A DNA stretch of 64,000 nt from Lactonifactor longoviformis DSM 17459 (GTDB lineage: Bacteria > Bacillota > Clostridia > Lachnospirales > Lachnospiraceae): assembly GCF_900129135.1 (NCBI RefSeq), contig NZ_FQVI01000010.1, positions 1 through 64,000 of the forward strand, in the 5' to 3' direction. Of the stretch, positions 8,815 to 16,278 are shown one piece after another. Each line of letters opens with the position of its first letter. Position 1 is the stretch's first letter. A program made the translations under genes and the position numbers. The notes under the pieces were generated by a model. The model was given only the letters and a program-made list of their open reading frames with translations, was not told the DNA's origin and made no database searches.

Positions 8815-9354
8815 ATGGCATTAAGGATAATTCCTGTATCTCGCAGGAACGGTAATTATAAAAAGGTATGTGGCACTATGACCGAAGCGTTTCCAGAAAC
8901 GGAGCGAATGCCGATGTGGATATTAGGCTTATTGGCGAAGCGGAAATTTATTAAATTTAGTGCGGTTCTTGATGATGAGGATTTCTGCGGCGTGCTTTAT
9001 ACCGTGGAAAATAAGGAATACGTTTTTATTCTTTACCTTGCCGTCAGCAAAGAAGCACGTTCCAGAGGCTATGGCAGTCAGATACTTAAATTGATAAAGA
9101 AAACTGCAAACGAAAAAGAAATTGTTCTGCATGTAGAATATCCTGACGCAACCGCAGCAAATGCCAGCCAGAGGTTAAGACGAATGCGTTTTTATGAGGC
9201 GAACGGCATTGTAGATACGGGATACTTCTTTAGTGAGGGTAATGAAAAATATGCCGTACTGTCAAACGATGGCAGTGACATAGATATAGAATCGTATAAA
9301 AACTTATTACGGTATGTCTCTTTTGGACTATACACTCCGAAAATAGGGAGGTAA
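8815..9354 (+). CDS. GNAT family N-acetyltransferase
   Basis: 179 residues. Motif A is clear: LYLAVSKEARSRGYGSQILK (about 73-92, R-G-x-G-S), followed by LHVEYPD and a RRMRFYEANGI motif B. It starts after AGGAGAATGGTGAA. The C-terminal tail of about 35 residues is longer than a minimal GNAT fold. It is a second, distinct acetyltransferase in the same run as the gene at 7489; substrate unknown. Confidence 0.85.
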   Translation: MALRIIPVSRRNGNYKKVCGTMTEAFPETERMPMWILGLLAKRKFIKFSAVLDDEDFCGVLYTVENKEYVFILYLAVSKEARSRGYGSQILKLIKKTANEKEIVLHVEYPDATAANASQRLRRMRFYEANGIVDTGYFFSEGNEKYAVLSNDGSDIDIESYKNLLRYVSFGLYTPKIGR

Positions 9355-9369
9355 GGCAGGGTATGGAAT

Positions 9370-9660
9370 ACTAGATCCCATAGTTTTAACGGTGATTCAG
9401 GCGGCGCAGGTTGCATTGCCTGTCCTTCCGGGTTTTTTGGGGATGTTGTTGGTGCGGTTATGTTTGGCTGGGCGGGCGGATTCTGGTGCAATTACATAGG
9501 AATTTCAGCGGGATCGATCATAGCGTTTTTGTTTGATTTCTTTTGCTATTTTACCGGACTTACAAAAATGACCACACGCAAATTTACGACAATTATTGCA
9601 TTAGGAAAACCGTGGTGCATTCTGGCGTATAGCCTGGTGTTTGCGGCGGCGGTTTCCTGA
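9370..9660 (+). pseudogene. TVP38/TMEM64 (DedA-like) membrane protein remnant
   Basis: Two frames together encode a broken TVP38-family protein. From 9371 the frame reads DPIVLTVIQAAQVALPVLPG. A frame change in the T6G4 run near 9430-9440 then leads into VMFGWAGGFWCNYIGISAGS (open from 9460). The text next jumps from IIAFLF straight to the family C-terminus CYFTGLTKMTTRKFTTIIA and GKPWCILAYSLVF. The N-terminus and the middle of the protein are missing. A functional protein is unlikely. Confidence 0.7.
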
Positions 9661-10937
9661 TGGATAGGGGTGATGATGTGAAGAAGATTATGAACAGTTC
9701 ATACTTAAAATGGGGGGTTACCGCTTTTGCAGTCATAGCGGGCAGCATTTGTTTTTTCTATCTGATTTTCCATGCTTCCACATTAGGTGCAGCTATGGGA
9801 AAGTTCCTCCGTTTGTTGATGCCGATTTTGTTTGGCTTTGGTATTGCGTATCTGCTGACCCCTGTATTGAATTTTACAGAACAGCGCATCCTATCACCTT
9901 TAGCAGACAAAATAAAAATAAGGGAATCATCGAAAAGAAATAGGATTGTTCGGGGCATTGGTATTATTTTGACCTGCTGTTTTGTAGTGGCTGTTGTATA
10001 TCTGATTTTTGCAATGCTGATTTCCCAAATTGTTCCCAGTATCCGAAATATTGCGTCTAATGCAGATGCCTATATCGAGAATCTGGTGGAATGGGTGCAG
10101 AGCTTAATAAAAGAGAATCCATCATTCAGCGGCTATGCAAACGAGCTTTTTCAGGAGTGTTCGTCTGAATTGGAAAACTGGTTCAATGATACTGCGTTGG
10201 ATAAAATCGGTGCGTTGATTAAAATGCTTTCCTTTGGCATTTTTAATACGATGAATGTGCTTTGGAAATTCATTGTCGGTTTTGTGATATCTATCTATGT
10301 CCTTGCCAGTAAAGAGCGCTTTGCAGGACAGGCAAAGAAAATTACATATGCGGTTTTTGAGAGAGATACAGCCAGTGCAGTCATTCGTAATTTCCGTTTT
10401 ACGCATAAAACCTTTATTGGATTTATGAGCGGAAAAATATTGGATTCCTTTATCATAGGCGTTCTGTGCTTTGCAGGGACTTCAATCATAGGAACACCGT
10501 ATGCGGCCCTGGTCAGCGTAGTAATCGGCGTTACTAACGTGATTCCTTTTTTTGGACCTTTTATCGGAGCGATACCCTGCGGCATTTTGGTTTTTGTGGT
10601 AGATCCGATGCACCCGTTGAATTGCCTGTATTTTGTGCTATTTATTTTTGTGCTACAGCAGTTTGACGGAAATATTTTAGGACCTAAGATATTGGGGGAT
10701 TCTACGGGGCTTAGCGGATTTTGGGTAATTTTTGCCATTACTTTGTTTGGCGGATTACTTGGAGTGCCGGGTATGATTATAGGTGTACCGGTTTTTGCGG
10801 TTATTTATGCCGCTGTCAGAACGCTTGTGAATTCTGCTTTGGGAAATAAGAAGATGGCGCAGGAAACAGAAAAATATGTGCAGTTAGACTATGTGGGCAG
10901 TGATGGAGTTTACCATCAAAATATGGGCAGGAGGTAA
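9660..10937 (+). CDS. AI-2E family transporter-like membrane protein
   Basis: 425 residues with the AI-2E (PF01594) pattern: two N-terminal helix pairs with GFGIAYLLTPVLNF, a soluble middle region (about 100-210), then the conserved C-terminal block GVTNVIPFFGPFIGAIPCGI (near 295), FDGNILGPKILG and GVPGMIIGVPVFAVIYA. Members include exporters of the AI-2 signal and Na+/H+ antiporters, so the substrate is open. The ATG at 9660 overlaps the stop of the preceding remnant; a GTG at 9678 with AGGGGTG ahead is an alternative start. Note that overlap with a pseudogene means it may have lost its original promoter or coupling. Confidence 0.85.
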   Translation: MDRGDDVKKIMNSSYLKWGVTAFAVIAGSICFFYLIFHASTLGAAMGKFLRLLMPILFGFGIAYLLTPVLNFTEQRILSPLADKIKIRESSKRNRIVRGIGIILTCCFVVAVVYLIFAMLISQIVPSIRNIASNADAYIENLVEWVQSLIKENPSFSGYANELFQECSSELENWFNDTALDKIGALIKMLSFGIFNTMNVLWKFIVGFVISIYVLASKERFAGQAKKITYAVFERDTASAVIRNFRFTHKTFIGFMSGKILDSFIIGVLCFAGTSIIGTPYAALVSVVIGVTNVIPFFGPFIGAIPCGILVFVVDPMHPLNCLYFVLFIFVLQQFDGNILGPKILGDSTGLSGFWVIFAITLFGGLLGVPGMIIGVPVFAVIYAAVRTLVNSALGNKKMAQETEKYVQLDYVGSDGVYHQNMGRR

Positions 10938-10939
10938 GT

Positions 10940-11538
10940 ATGGTGAAAATAAGAGAAAAGCTAAATGGATATTACAATTATACTGTCATTTTGACTTATT
11001 TGGGAATGTTGTTCGGCTTTACAGGAATTGTGTATGTAACAGAAGGGCAGTATAGCTTAGCATTTATTTGTCTGATGATTGCCGGAGTCTGCGATATGTT
11101 TGATGGTGCTGTTGCCGCGACAAGGCAAAGGGATATCAATGAAAAGTGGTATGGAATCCAGATTGATTCATTGAGTGATTTGGTCTGCTTCGGTATTCTC
11201 CCGGCTTTTATTACATAGGCAGAAGTGATTTTGCTTTTCTGTCAAGCTGCTTATATGTACTTTGCGACCTGATTCGCCTGGCGTATTTTAATGTTATGGA
11301 GGAAGAACGCCAGTCAAAAGAAAGTGGATGCCGTTCTGTCTATCAGGGGCTTCCTGTTACAGCGTCAGCATTATTGCTGCCAGTTTTCTATATAGTGAGC
11401 GAATTATTTTCATATGCGAAAACATTTATTATGCAGGCTGCGCTTACCATTATGGCGGTTGCCTTTGTTTCGATTGCTACAAAAACTGCTATCAATGAGC
11501 TCCCGGAGCGCTGTCTGTTCAGCTCATATGCCCCTTAG
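10940..11538 (+). pseudogene. CDP-alcohol phosphatidyltransferase (phosphatidylserine synthase-like), frameshifted
   Basis: The first frame (10940-11218) encodes the PssA start with the CDP-alcohol motif region CDMFDGAVAATRQRD and YGIQIDSLSDLVCFG; the usual Arg of DGxxAR reads Ala. It ends at a TAG after ILPAFIT. The rest of the enzyme continues in another frame (about 11245-11538): YVLCDLIRLAYFNVMEEERQ, then GLPVTASALLLPVFYIV. A premature stop, a frame change and a mutated motif residue together indicate a dead gene, originally for phosphatidylserine synthesis from CDP-diacylglycerol. From 11539 to 11690 there is only degenerate coding-like text I cannot assign. Confidence 0.75.
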
Positions 11539-11696
11539 GGAGAACCCTATTTATACCGTCAGCTTGTAGAGTTCGTGAGTCCTGATCCAGAGGTTGCTGC
11601 ACTTGTCCTGGGGAAAATGGGGCGGAAATCCTGTTGCTTTTTTGATCGGAGAGCAGGACACTGGAAAACTTCACGGATGCAAAGGGGATGATAAGA

Positions 11697-11870
11697 ATGA
11701 ACGCACCTGAAAAATATGGAAAAGGGTCTTTTATAGAAAGAGTAGCAGAAGGCATCTGTACTGGAAGTGTGGCAGCTTTGTGTATTAACTGGGGACTGGT
11801 TCTATTCGTGCTCTACATACTGTTTCTCATAGTGCTAAACTGTGTCCGTCTCTTTGACTGTAAGGAATAG
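11697..11870 (+). CDS. Small hypothetical membrane protein
   Basis: 57 residues from the ATG at 11697 (AAAGGGG at the proper distance; a second ATG at 11688 is too close to it). It has one long hydrophobic segment, ALCINWGLVLFVLYILFLIV, and ends in a short charged tail. I do not recognise it. Because it follows two pseudogenes it could itself be the tail of a decayed gene. Confidence 0.35.
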   Translation: MNAPEKYGKGSFIERVAEGICTGSVAALCINWGLVLFVLYILFLIVLNCVRLFDCKE

Positions 11871-11928
11871 ACTGCTTCATCAAATAGGTGAAATTAGCCA
11901 TTCCCTATAGAGTAATCTCAAAGAGGAA

Positions 11929-11957
11929 TTGACAGTTTTATTACAAATGGTTATACT
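11929..11957 (+). promoter_or_regulatory. Strong sigma-A promoter upstream of the RelA/SpoT-domain gene
   Basis: TTGACA (11929-11934), a 17-base spacer and TATACT (11952-11957). The predicted start near 11964 is only about five bases before a strong terminator hairpin. Confidence 0.75.
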
Positions 11958-11968
11958 TAGTATAGTGC

Positions 11969-12013
11969 AAAGGGGCACAGCTTTTAGTATTAGGGAAGCT
12001 GTGCCCCTTTTTT
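11969..12013 (+). terminator. Leader terminator or attenuator before the RelA/SpoT-domain gene
   Basis: A perfect 15-bp stem (AAAGGGGCACAGCTT 11969-11983 with 11996-12010), a 12-base loop and a run of T. It lies between the promoter at 11929 and the gene at 12038, so transcripts from that promoter must read through it to reach the gene. Confidence 0.85.
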
Positions 12014-12037
12014 GATCTATAGCAGAGGTGAATGGGA

Positions 12038-13027
12038 ATGATTAAACTCAACGGTTACTTATATTCTGGCGATACGGTCATTAAAATACTCTATAAATAC
12101 ATGGAGGATCTGAAAAAATCTGCAAGGCAGTCGCATAATCCGGTTGACCTGATGCATTCTAACTTTCTGCTCCAGATGGCAAACCTTCTTGAGCACAATG
12201 ATTTTCTGACCTCCCAATCGCAGCGCCTCAGGGAATTTTATAAGTTTATGGCGAATGAGTATCCCCATCTGGCTTTTGCGTTCAAAGGAAGGATAAAGTC
12301 TTTGATTCGGGCGGAGGCCAAGTTTAATGGCTATGTAGTGGAGTATATCTCAGACTACTATAATGAATATGGCACCTATCCTCCCCTTCCGGAGCTGAAG
12401 GATAAGCTTGGCTGTTTTCGGGACCTGATTGCTTACAGGATTGTGATCTCTATGCCGAAATGCCATCTGAAAGACGGCGCTGATATAGATAAGGAGGAAA
12501 TCCGGTATTTGTATGAGGTTGCTAATGTGCTCCCTGAGTTTCTGGAAGAACGCGGCTTTACGGCAATCGTCTCCGGAAACCCGGCGGGCAGTGCGTTCTC
12601 ATATCTGAAGGAATCCGTAAGCCCTTATTATAAAGACTATATTGCCAATCCAAGCATCTATGGATATCAGTCTCTGCATATCACGTTTTATGACAATTGC
12701 GCACGCTGCTATATTGAAGTCCAGCTGCGTACAAAGGGGATGGATGACTTTGCAGAAATAGGGCCGGCCAACCATCTGGGATATGAAAAACGCCAGCAGG
12801 ATGAACGGGCAAGAAGGGATAAGATCCCTGTAGGGGAATGCCCCTACTTTGATGAGGCATACGAACGTGTTGTACAGCTGCAGCACCTGGAACTGTCCAG
12901 GATAGATGTCAATATGTTCTCGGCAGCGGATAACAGCTTGATCAATGACAGCTGCGGGCTGTACCGGGGCAGGCTGATCCTGCCCTATGAGCACCTGTCG
13001 AGATTCCAGAATGATCTGATTGACTAA
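12038..13027 (+). CDS. RelA/SpoT-domain protein (putative (p)ppGpp synthetase)
   Basis: 329 residues. The start is the second ATG (12038), seven bases after AGAGGTG; the ATG at 12032 is too close to it. A nucleotidyltransferase core like that of RelA/SpoT is visible at about 125-265: FRDLIAYRIVISMPK, then PSIYGYQSLHITFYD and CYIEVQLRTKGMDDFAEIGP plus ANHLGYEK, which match synthetase motifs Y-Q-S-L-H, E-V-Q-I-R-T and the AAHWxYK His. No HD hydrolase, TGS or ACT domain is seen. It is longer than most stand-alone small alarmone synthetases (about 210-260 aa), with N-terminal helical material of about 100 residues. Synthetase activity is inferred; some Gly/Lys positions differ from the canonical set. 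Confidence 0.75.
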   Translation: MIKLNGYLYSGDTVIKILYKYMEDLKKSARQSHNPVDLMHSNFLLQMANLLEHNDFLTSQSQRLREFYKFMANEYPHLAFAFKGRIKSLIRAEAKFNGYVVEYISDYYNEYGTYPPLPELKDKLGCFRDLIAYRIVISMPKCHLKDGADIDKEEIRYLYEVANVLPEFLEERGFTAIVSGNPAGSAFSYLKESVSPYYKDYIANPSIYGYQSLHITFYDNCARCYIEVQLRTKGMDDFAEIGPANHLGYEKRQQDERARRDKIPVGECPYFDEAYERVVQLQHLELSRIDVNMFSAADNSLINDSCGLYRGRLILPYEHLSRFQNDLID

Positions 13028-13177
13028 AACAAGCAGGATGGTTTTCGTAAGTCAAAGGGCGGGCAAGACTCTGGGATCCTTTGTCTGCAGACCGGAAAAG
13101 CAGGATACTCCTGTTTTGCACAGGAACCTATTGTTATTAAGCTTACTTACATTTCACAATTCAAGGAGGCGTTGGAT

Positions 13178-13759
13178 ATGACTACATTACAAGCAGAAAA
13201 AAGAAATCCGGAGGTTAAAGCAAAACGGCTGAGGCGTGAAGGATACACCACAGGTATCTTGTCAGGCAGAGAGCTGAAGGAAACGGTTATGCTGCAGTAT
13301 CCCCAAAAAGATGCCCTGCAGTTTATTAAGCAGAACAAAGAAGGCGCCCAGGTTACGTTAGCCTTAGAGGACGAGAAGATCAATGCCATTGTGAAAAACA
13401 TTGACTATGACCCCACGAAAAAACAGATCATGGCCCTTGATCTTCAGGCACTGGTAGCAGGCGAGAAGGTTTCCACCGCAGTACAGATCAGACTTATAAA
13501 TGAAGAAGCAGTACCGGGTTTTGTGAGCCAGGAACTGAATGAAGTGCACTATAAGGCAGACCCGGAACATCTGCTGGAGCCAGTTGAGATCGATCTTTCA
13601 AAACTTTCCCCGGAAACTAAAAATTATTATGTGAAAGACTTGGAACTGGAAGAGAAAGGGGTTGAACTGCTCACACCGGAATCTGCACAGATCTTCCATA
13701 TAGGGGAGGTGATACCAGAAGAAGGGGAAGAGGAGAGCGCAGAAGAGGCAGATAAGTAA
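13178..13759 (+). CDS. ctc: 50S ribosomal protein L25/general stress protein Ctc
   Basis: 193 residues from the ATG at 13178; GGAGG at 13165-13169 is too close to the in-frame TTG at 13172. The N-terminal half is the 5S-rRNA-binding L25 domain (LQAEKRNPEVKAKRLRREGY to VKNIDYDPTKKQIMALDLQA). The C-terminal half is the TL5/Ctc beta domain ending in an acidic tail (EEGEEESAEEADK). Ctc binds the ribosomal 5S RNA region and is stress-induced in Bacillus. Position beside an alarmone-synthetase-like gene fits a stress or growth-control neighbourhood. Confidence 0.92.
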   Translation: MTTLQAEKRNPEVKAKRLRREGYTTGILSGRELKETVMLQYPQKDALQFIKQNKEGAQVTLALEDEKINAIVKNIDYDPTKKQIMALDLQALVAGEKVSTAVQIRLINEEAVPGFVSQELNEVHYKADPEHLLEPVEIDLSKLSPETKNYYVKDLELEEKGVELLTPESAQIFHIGEVIPEEGEEESAEEADK

Positions 13760-13765
13760 TCATTT

Positions 13766-13803
13766 ATCCAGGCAGAAATGGAAAAACTGTCTGGATATTT
13801 TTT
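13766..13803 (+). terminator. Rho-independent terminator after ctc
   Basis: ATCCAGGCAG (13766-13775) pairs with CTGTCTGGAT (13787-13796), allowing one G-U pair, followed by a T run. Confidence 0.8.
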
Positions 13804-13865
13804 GAAGTTGAAAAGCACAGCGGACTGAGGGAATGGCCATACAAAGGATGAGAGGAGCGATTGAT

Positions 13866-14126
13866 ATGATCACACTACATGTAGCACTCAAAGATCAAGA
13901 CGAAGTGAGAGAGTTTGTGGGGAAGGCATCCATGCTCCCCTTTGATATGAACCTGGGACACGGGAATACACTGGTAGATGCCAAATCTATCATGGGGGTT
14001 TTGTATTTGGGGATGAACAGAATGTTAAAACTAGAGGCAAATACAGATGATGAGGACTATTTAAAAAATACGATGAAAAAGTTTATTGTCTCCTGTGAAC
14101 GCCATGACATACAGAGAGTGTATTAA
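13866..14126 (+). CDS. HPr-like protein lacking the phosphorylatable His15 (second copy)
   Basis: 86 residues from the ATG at 13866, placed correctly behind GAGGAGCG; the in-frame ATG at 13833 has no such site. VDAKSIMGVLYLGMNRML is a clear HPr Ser46 region. At the place of G-I-H-A-R-P-A the protein reads ALKDQDEVREF, without histidine. It is related to the 76-residue protein at 1461 but diverged, so these are two members of one family rather than a recent copy. Likely a non-PTS regulatory HPr; inference only. Confidence 0.75.
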   Translation: MITLHVALKDQDEVREFVGKASMLPFDMNLGHGNTLVDAKSIMGVLYLGMNRMLKLEANTDDEDYLKNTMKKFIVSCERHDIQRVY

Positions 14127-14250
14127 TTCAGATTTTCATCTATAAAACTTGCCATATATCACTTTAATTGCATTCATATATCAACAAGCGAATAATAAAC
14201 GGAAAATATTGACACCTAAAGACACAGCACGATGAAAGTGAGGAGCAATT

Positions 14251-14604
14251 ATGGGATAAAGAACGGAAAACAACAATTTCCATGCACAGTGGGCTGCATG
14301 CCTGTTAGAGGGGATACAGGAAAACTGTTCTGAGGAGACGAGACAGGCCTGCTTGAAGAGCTGCGCCCAACTCCACTATAAAGTCAATCACATGGACCAA
14401 CAGTTGGAACCGTACATAGGGAATATCGAAGGCTTTATAAGATTCCTTACGTAAACGCTGGGATGGGTGGTCGAAATGGACGATAAGAGGATACGGATTG
14501 ATGAAAATAAAGAGTATTGTGTCTGTCCAATCGCAGAGGCCACAGAGGGCAACGTTCCTTCCGGGTTATGCGATTGCTCCGCCCATTATGCCAGCAAAGT
14601 ATAA
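14251..14604 (+). pseudogene. Cys-rich hypothetical protein broken by in-frame stops
   Basis: One reading frame from ATG 14251 to TAA 14602 looks coding but holds TAA at codon 3 (14257) and TAA at 14452. Between and after these it reads AACLLEGIQENCSEETRQAC, LEPYIGNIEGFIRFLT, then YCVCPIAEATEGNVPSGLCD. The ending with spaced cysteines resembles Cys-rich Lachnospiraceae hypothetical proteins (possibly DUF6144-like; not certain). Both stops are TAA, so selenocysteine recoding is excluded. The rest of the stretch 14127-14637 shows nothing I recognise. Confidence 0.55.
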
Positions 14605-14637
14605 ACACCATCTCATAGCTATCAGAAAGAGGATTAT

Positions 14638-15021
14638 ATGGATAAATTTCTATCATTTGATTTTATAGTGCTTTTACTCCTTGCATTTATTTTATTAGGG
14701 GTACATGAATTTGGGCACTGGTTAGCATACCGTGTGTGTGGATATGATGCAGTGCTCAGGAAATCAGTTTTTGTTCCTGGAATTGATCCGAAGAAAGATA
14801 TCAAAGTCAGTAAAATACAGGGTTTATTTATTGCTTTGAACGGTTTTCTGTTTTCAGCATTTGTTGAGATAGCGCCTCTGATGTTTTTGGGATATAAACT
14901 ATGGAAAGTGCTTTTGCTGGGTGGTATCGCTGGTGCAATTGTAGATTTTATTTGGGCAATAAGCATGTTGTTTCAGAAGGAAATTTATATTTACGCAGGA
15001 AAAAGTAAGGAAAGAGATTAA
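14638..15021 (+). CDS. Small membrane protein with HExxH motif (mini site-2-protease-like)
   Basis: 127 residues, three hydrophobic helices. The first carries GVHEFGHWLAY, an HExxH zinc-protease motif within a membrane segment (H at about residue 23), as in M50/site-2 proteases and DUF3267 proteins. The C-terminal helix has GAIVDFIWAIS with an Asp that could serve as third metal ligand, as the NxxPxxxxDG Asp does in M50. It is much shorter than known S2P enzymes. AGAGGA before the ATG supports the start. Substrate unknown. Confidence 0.55.
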   Translation: MDKFLSFDFIVLLLLAFILLGVHEFGHWLAYRVCGYDAVLRKSVFVPGIDPKKDIKVSKIQGLFIALNGFLFSAFVEIAPLMFLGYKLWKVLLLGGIAGAIVDFIWAISMLFQKEIYIYAGKSKERD

Positions 15022-15048
15022 CTTTGAAATAAGAATGGAGGCAGTCGG

Positions 15049-16278
15049 ATGAGAAGCATCCTAAAACCAATCATGACAGGTCTGCTGGCAGCGGCCTGTA
15101 TGCTGGCTTTTACAAACTGCCAGAGAGAAGAGGCAAAGAAGCAGCCCCAGCGGGAACAGCTTGTGCTTTGGCATTACTGGGATATACCTGAGAACCAGCG
15201 GCATCTGGAAGAACTGGTGCATGACTTCAATGTATCCCAGAAAGAGGCAGAGATAAAAGTCCGCTACATTCCCGATGAAGACTTTAAGAAGCAGCTGGCG
15301 CTGGCTATGGCCGAGGGGAATATGCCGGATATTGCTTTGGTGGACTCCTCAGATTTTCAGTTTCTCCATCATATGCAGCCTTTTGCGGAACTGACTGGGC
15401 AGATACCGGAGCTTGAGAATTACCTGCCCCAGGCTCTTTCGGCCTGCACCGTGGATGGGAAAATATACGGTCAGCCCTTTGGCGTAAACTGCACCGGGAT
15501 GTTTTATAATAAGGAGCTTCTTGAAAAAACAGGCTGCCAGGTTCCCACGGACTGGGAGGAATTCCGCGAAACAGCCAAAAAGACCAGCAGCGAAGGGGTG
15601 AGCGGATTTGCCATCACGGCATTGCCCACGGAGGAAAGTATGTATGAGTTCCTACCCCTTCTGTGGTCTATGGGAGGCGATGTGCACAGCATCAACAGTG
15701 AGGCAAGTGCGGGCGCATTTTCTTTTTTAGATGGCATGGAACAGGAAGGAAGCCTGAGCAAGCAGAGCATCTCCCTGACTATGGGGGATCTGACGAACCA
15801 GTTTATCCAGGGAAAGATTGCCATGATGTTCAACTCATCCATGGCTATTGACAGTATTGAGGAGGAAGCGCCGGGGATGGAGTTCGGGGTTGCGCCAATA
15901 CCCTGCGGGGAGACTTCGGTGACAGTTGCCGGAGGGGAGATCCTTGCCGTGGCAGACAACACCCACAAAGAAGCTGCCACAGCGTTCCTTCAATATCTAT
16001 CAGAACCCAAGCGGATGCAGTCTTATATCGATGATTTCGGTTTTTTGGCGCCCAGGCAGGATATCATGGAACAGCAGTTTCCAGAGGAACCGCTTAAGCA
16101 GGCTTTTATCGGCATGTACCAGGATGCCAGGCTCAGGGAGACCAGTACCGTATGGCCCCGGATATCCCTGACCCTGGCAGATACCCTGGGGCAGGTGCTC
16201 CTTGAGGATGGCAGGACACAGGAGATACTGGAGAAAACAGCCGGAAAGCTGGCAGAGATCCGGGAGGAGGCCCCATGA
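15049..16278 (+). CDS. Lipoprotein sugar-binding protein (solute-binding family 1)
   Basis: 409 residues. The N-terminus is a lipoprotein signal ending AFTNC (Cys at about 25). The body matches family-1 (MalE/UgpB-like) binding proteins: LWHYWDIPENQRHLEELVHD, MPDIALVDSSDF, GQPFGVNCTGMFYNKELLEK, WEEF and FIQGKIAMMFNSS. No ABC permease or ATPase gene is linked. Its stop overlaps the start of the YesM-type kinase gene (ATGA). A sensing role, presenting a bound sugar to the kinase, is therefore more likely than uptake; that is inference from context. Confidence 0.88.
   Translation: MRSILKPIMTGLLAAACMLAFTNCQREEAKKQPQREQLVLWHYWDIPENQRHLEELVHDFNVSQKEAEIKVRYIPDEDFKKQLALAMAEGNMPDIALVDSSDFQFLHHMQPFAELTGQIPELENYLPQALSACTVDGKIYGQPFGVNCTGMFYNKELLEKTGCQVPTDWEEFRETAKKTSSEGVSGFAITALPTEESMYEFLPLLWSMGGDVHSINSEASAGAFSFLDGMEQEGSLSKQSISLTMGDLTNQFIQGKIAMMFNSSMAIDSIEEEAPGMEFGVAPIPCGETSVTVAGGEILAVADNTHKEAATAFLQYLSEPKRMQSYIDDFGFLAPRQDIMEQQFPEEPLKQAFIGMYQDARLRETSTVWPRISLTLADTLGQVLLEDGRTQEILEKTAGKLAEIREEAP

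Noticed and set aside
11216-11250. Programmed frameshift in the pssA-like gene
   Set aside because: The break combines a TAG, a frame change without slippery heptamer and a lost motif residue elsewhere; decay is simpler.
14257-14454. In-frame stops of the Cys-rich frame as selenocysteine or pyrrolysine codons
   Set aside because: Both are TAA; selenocysteine needs TGA and pyrrolysine TAG.
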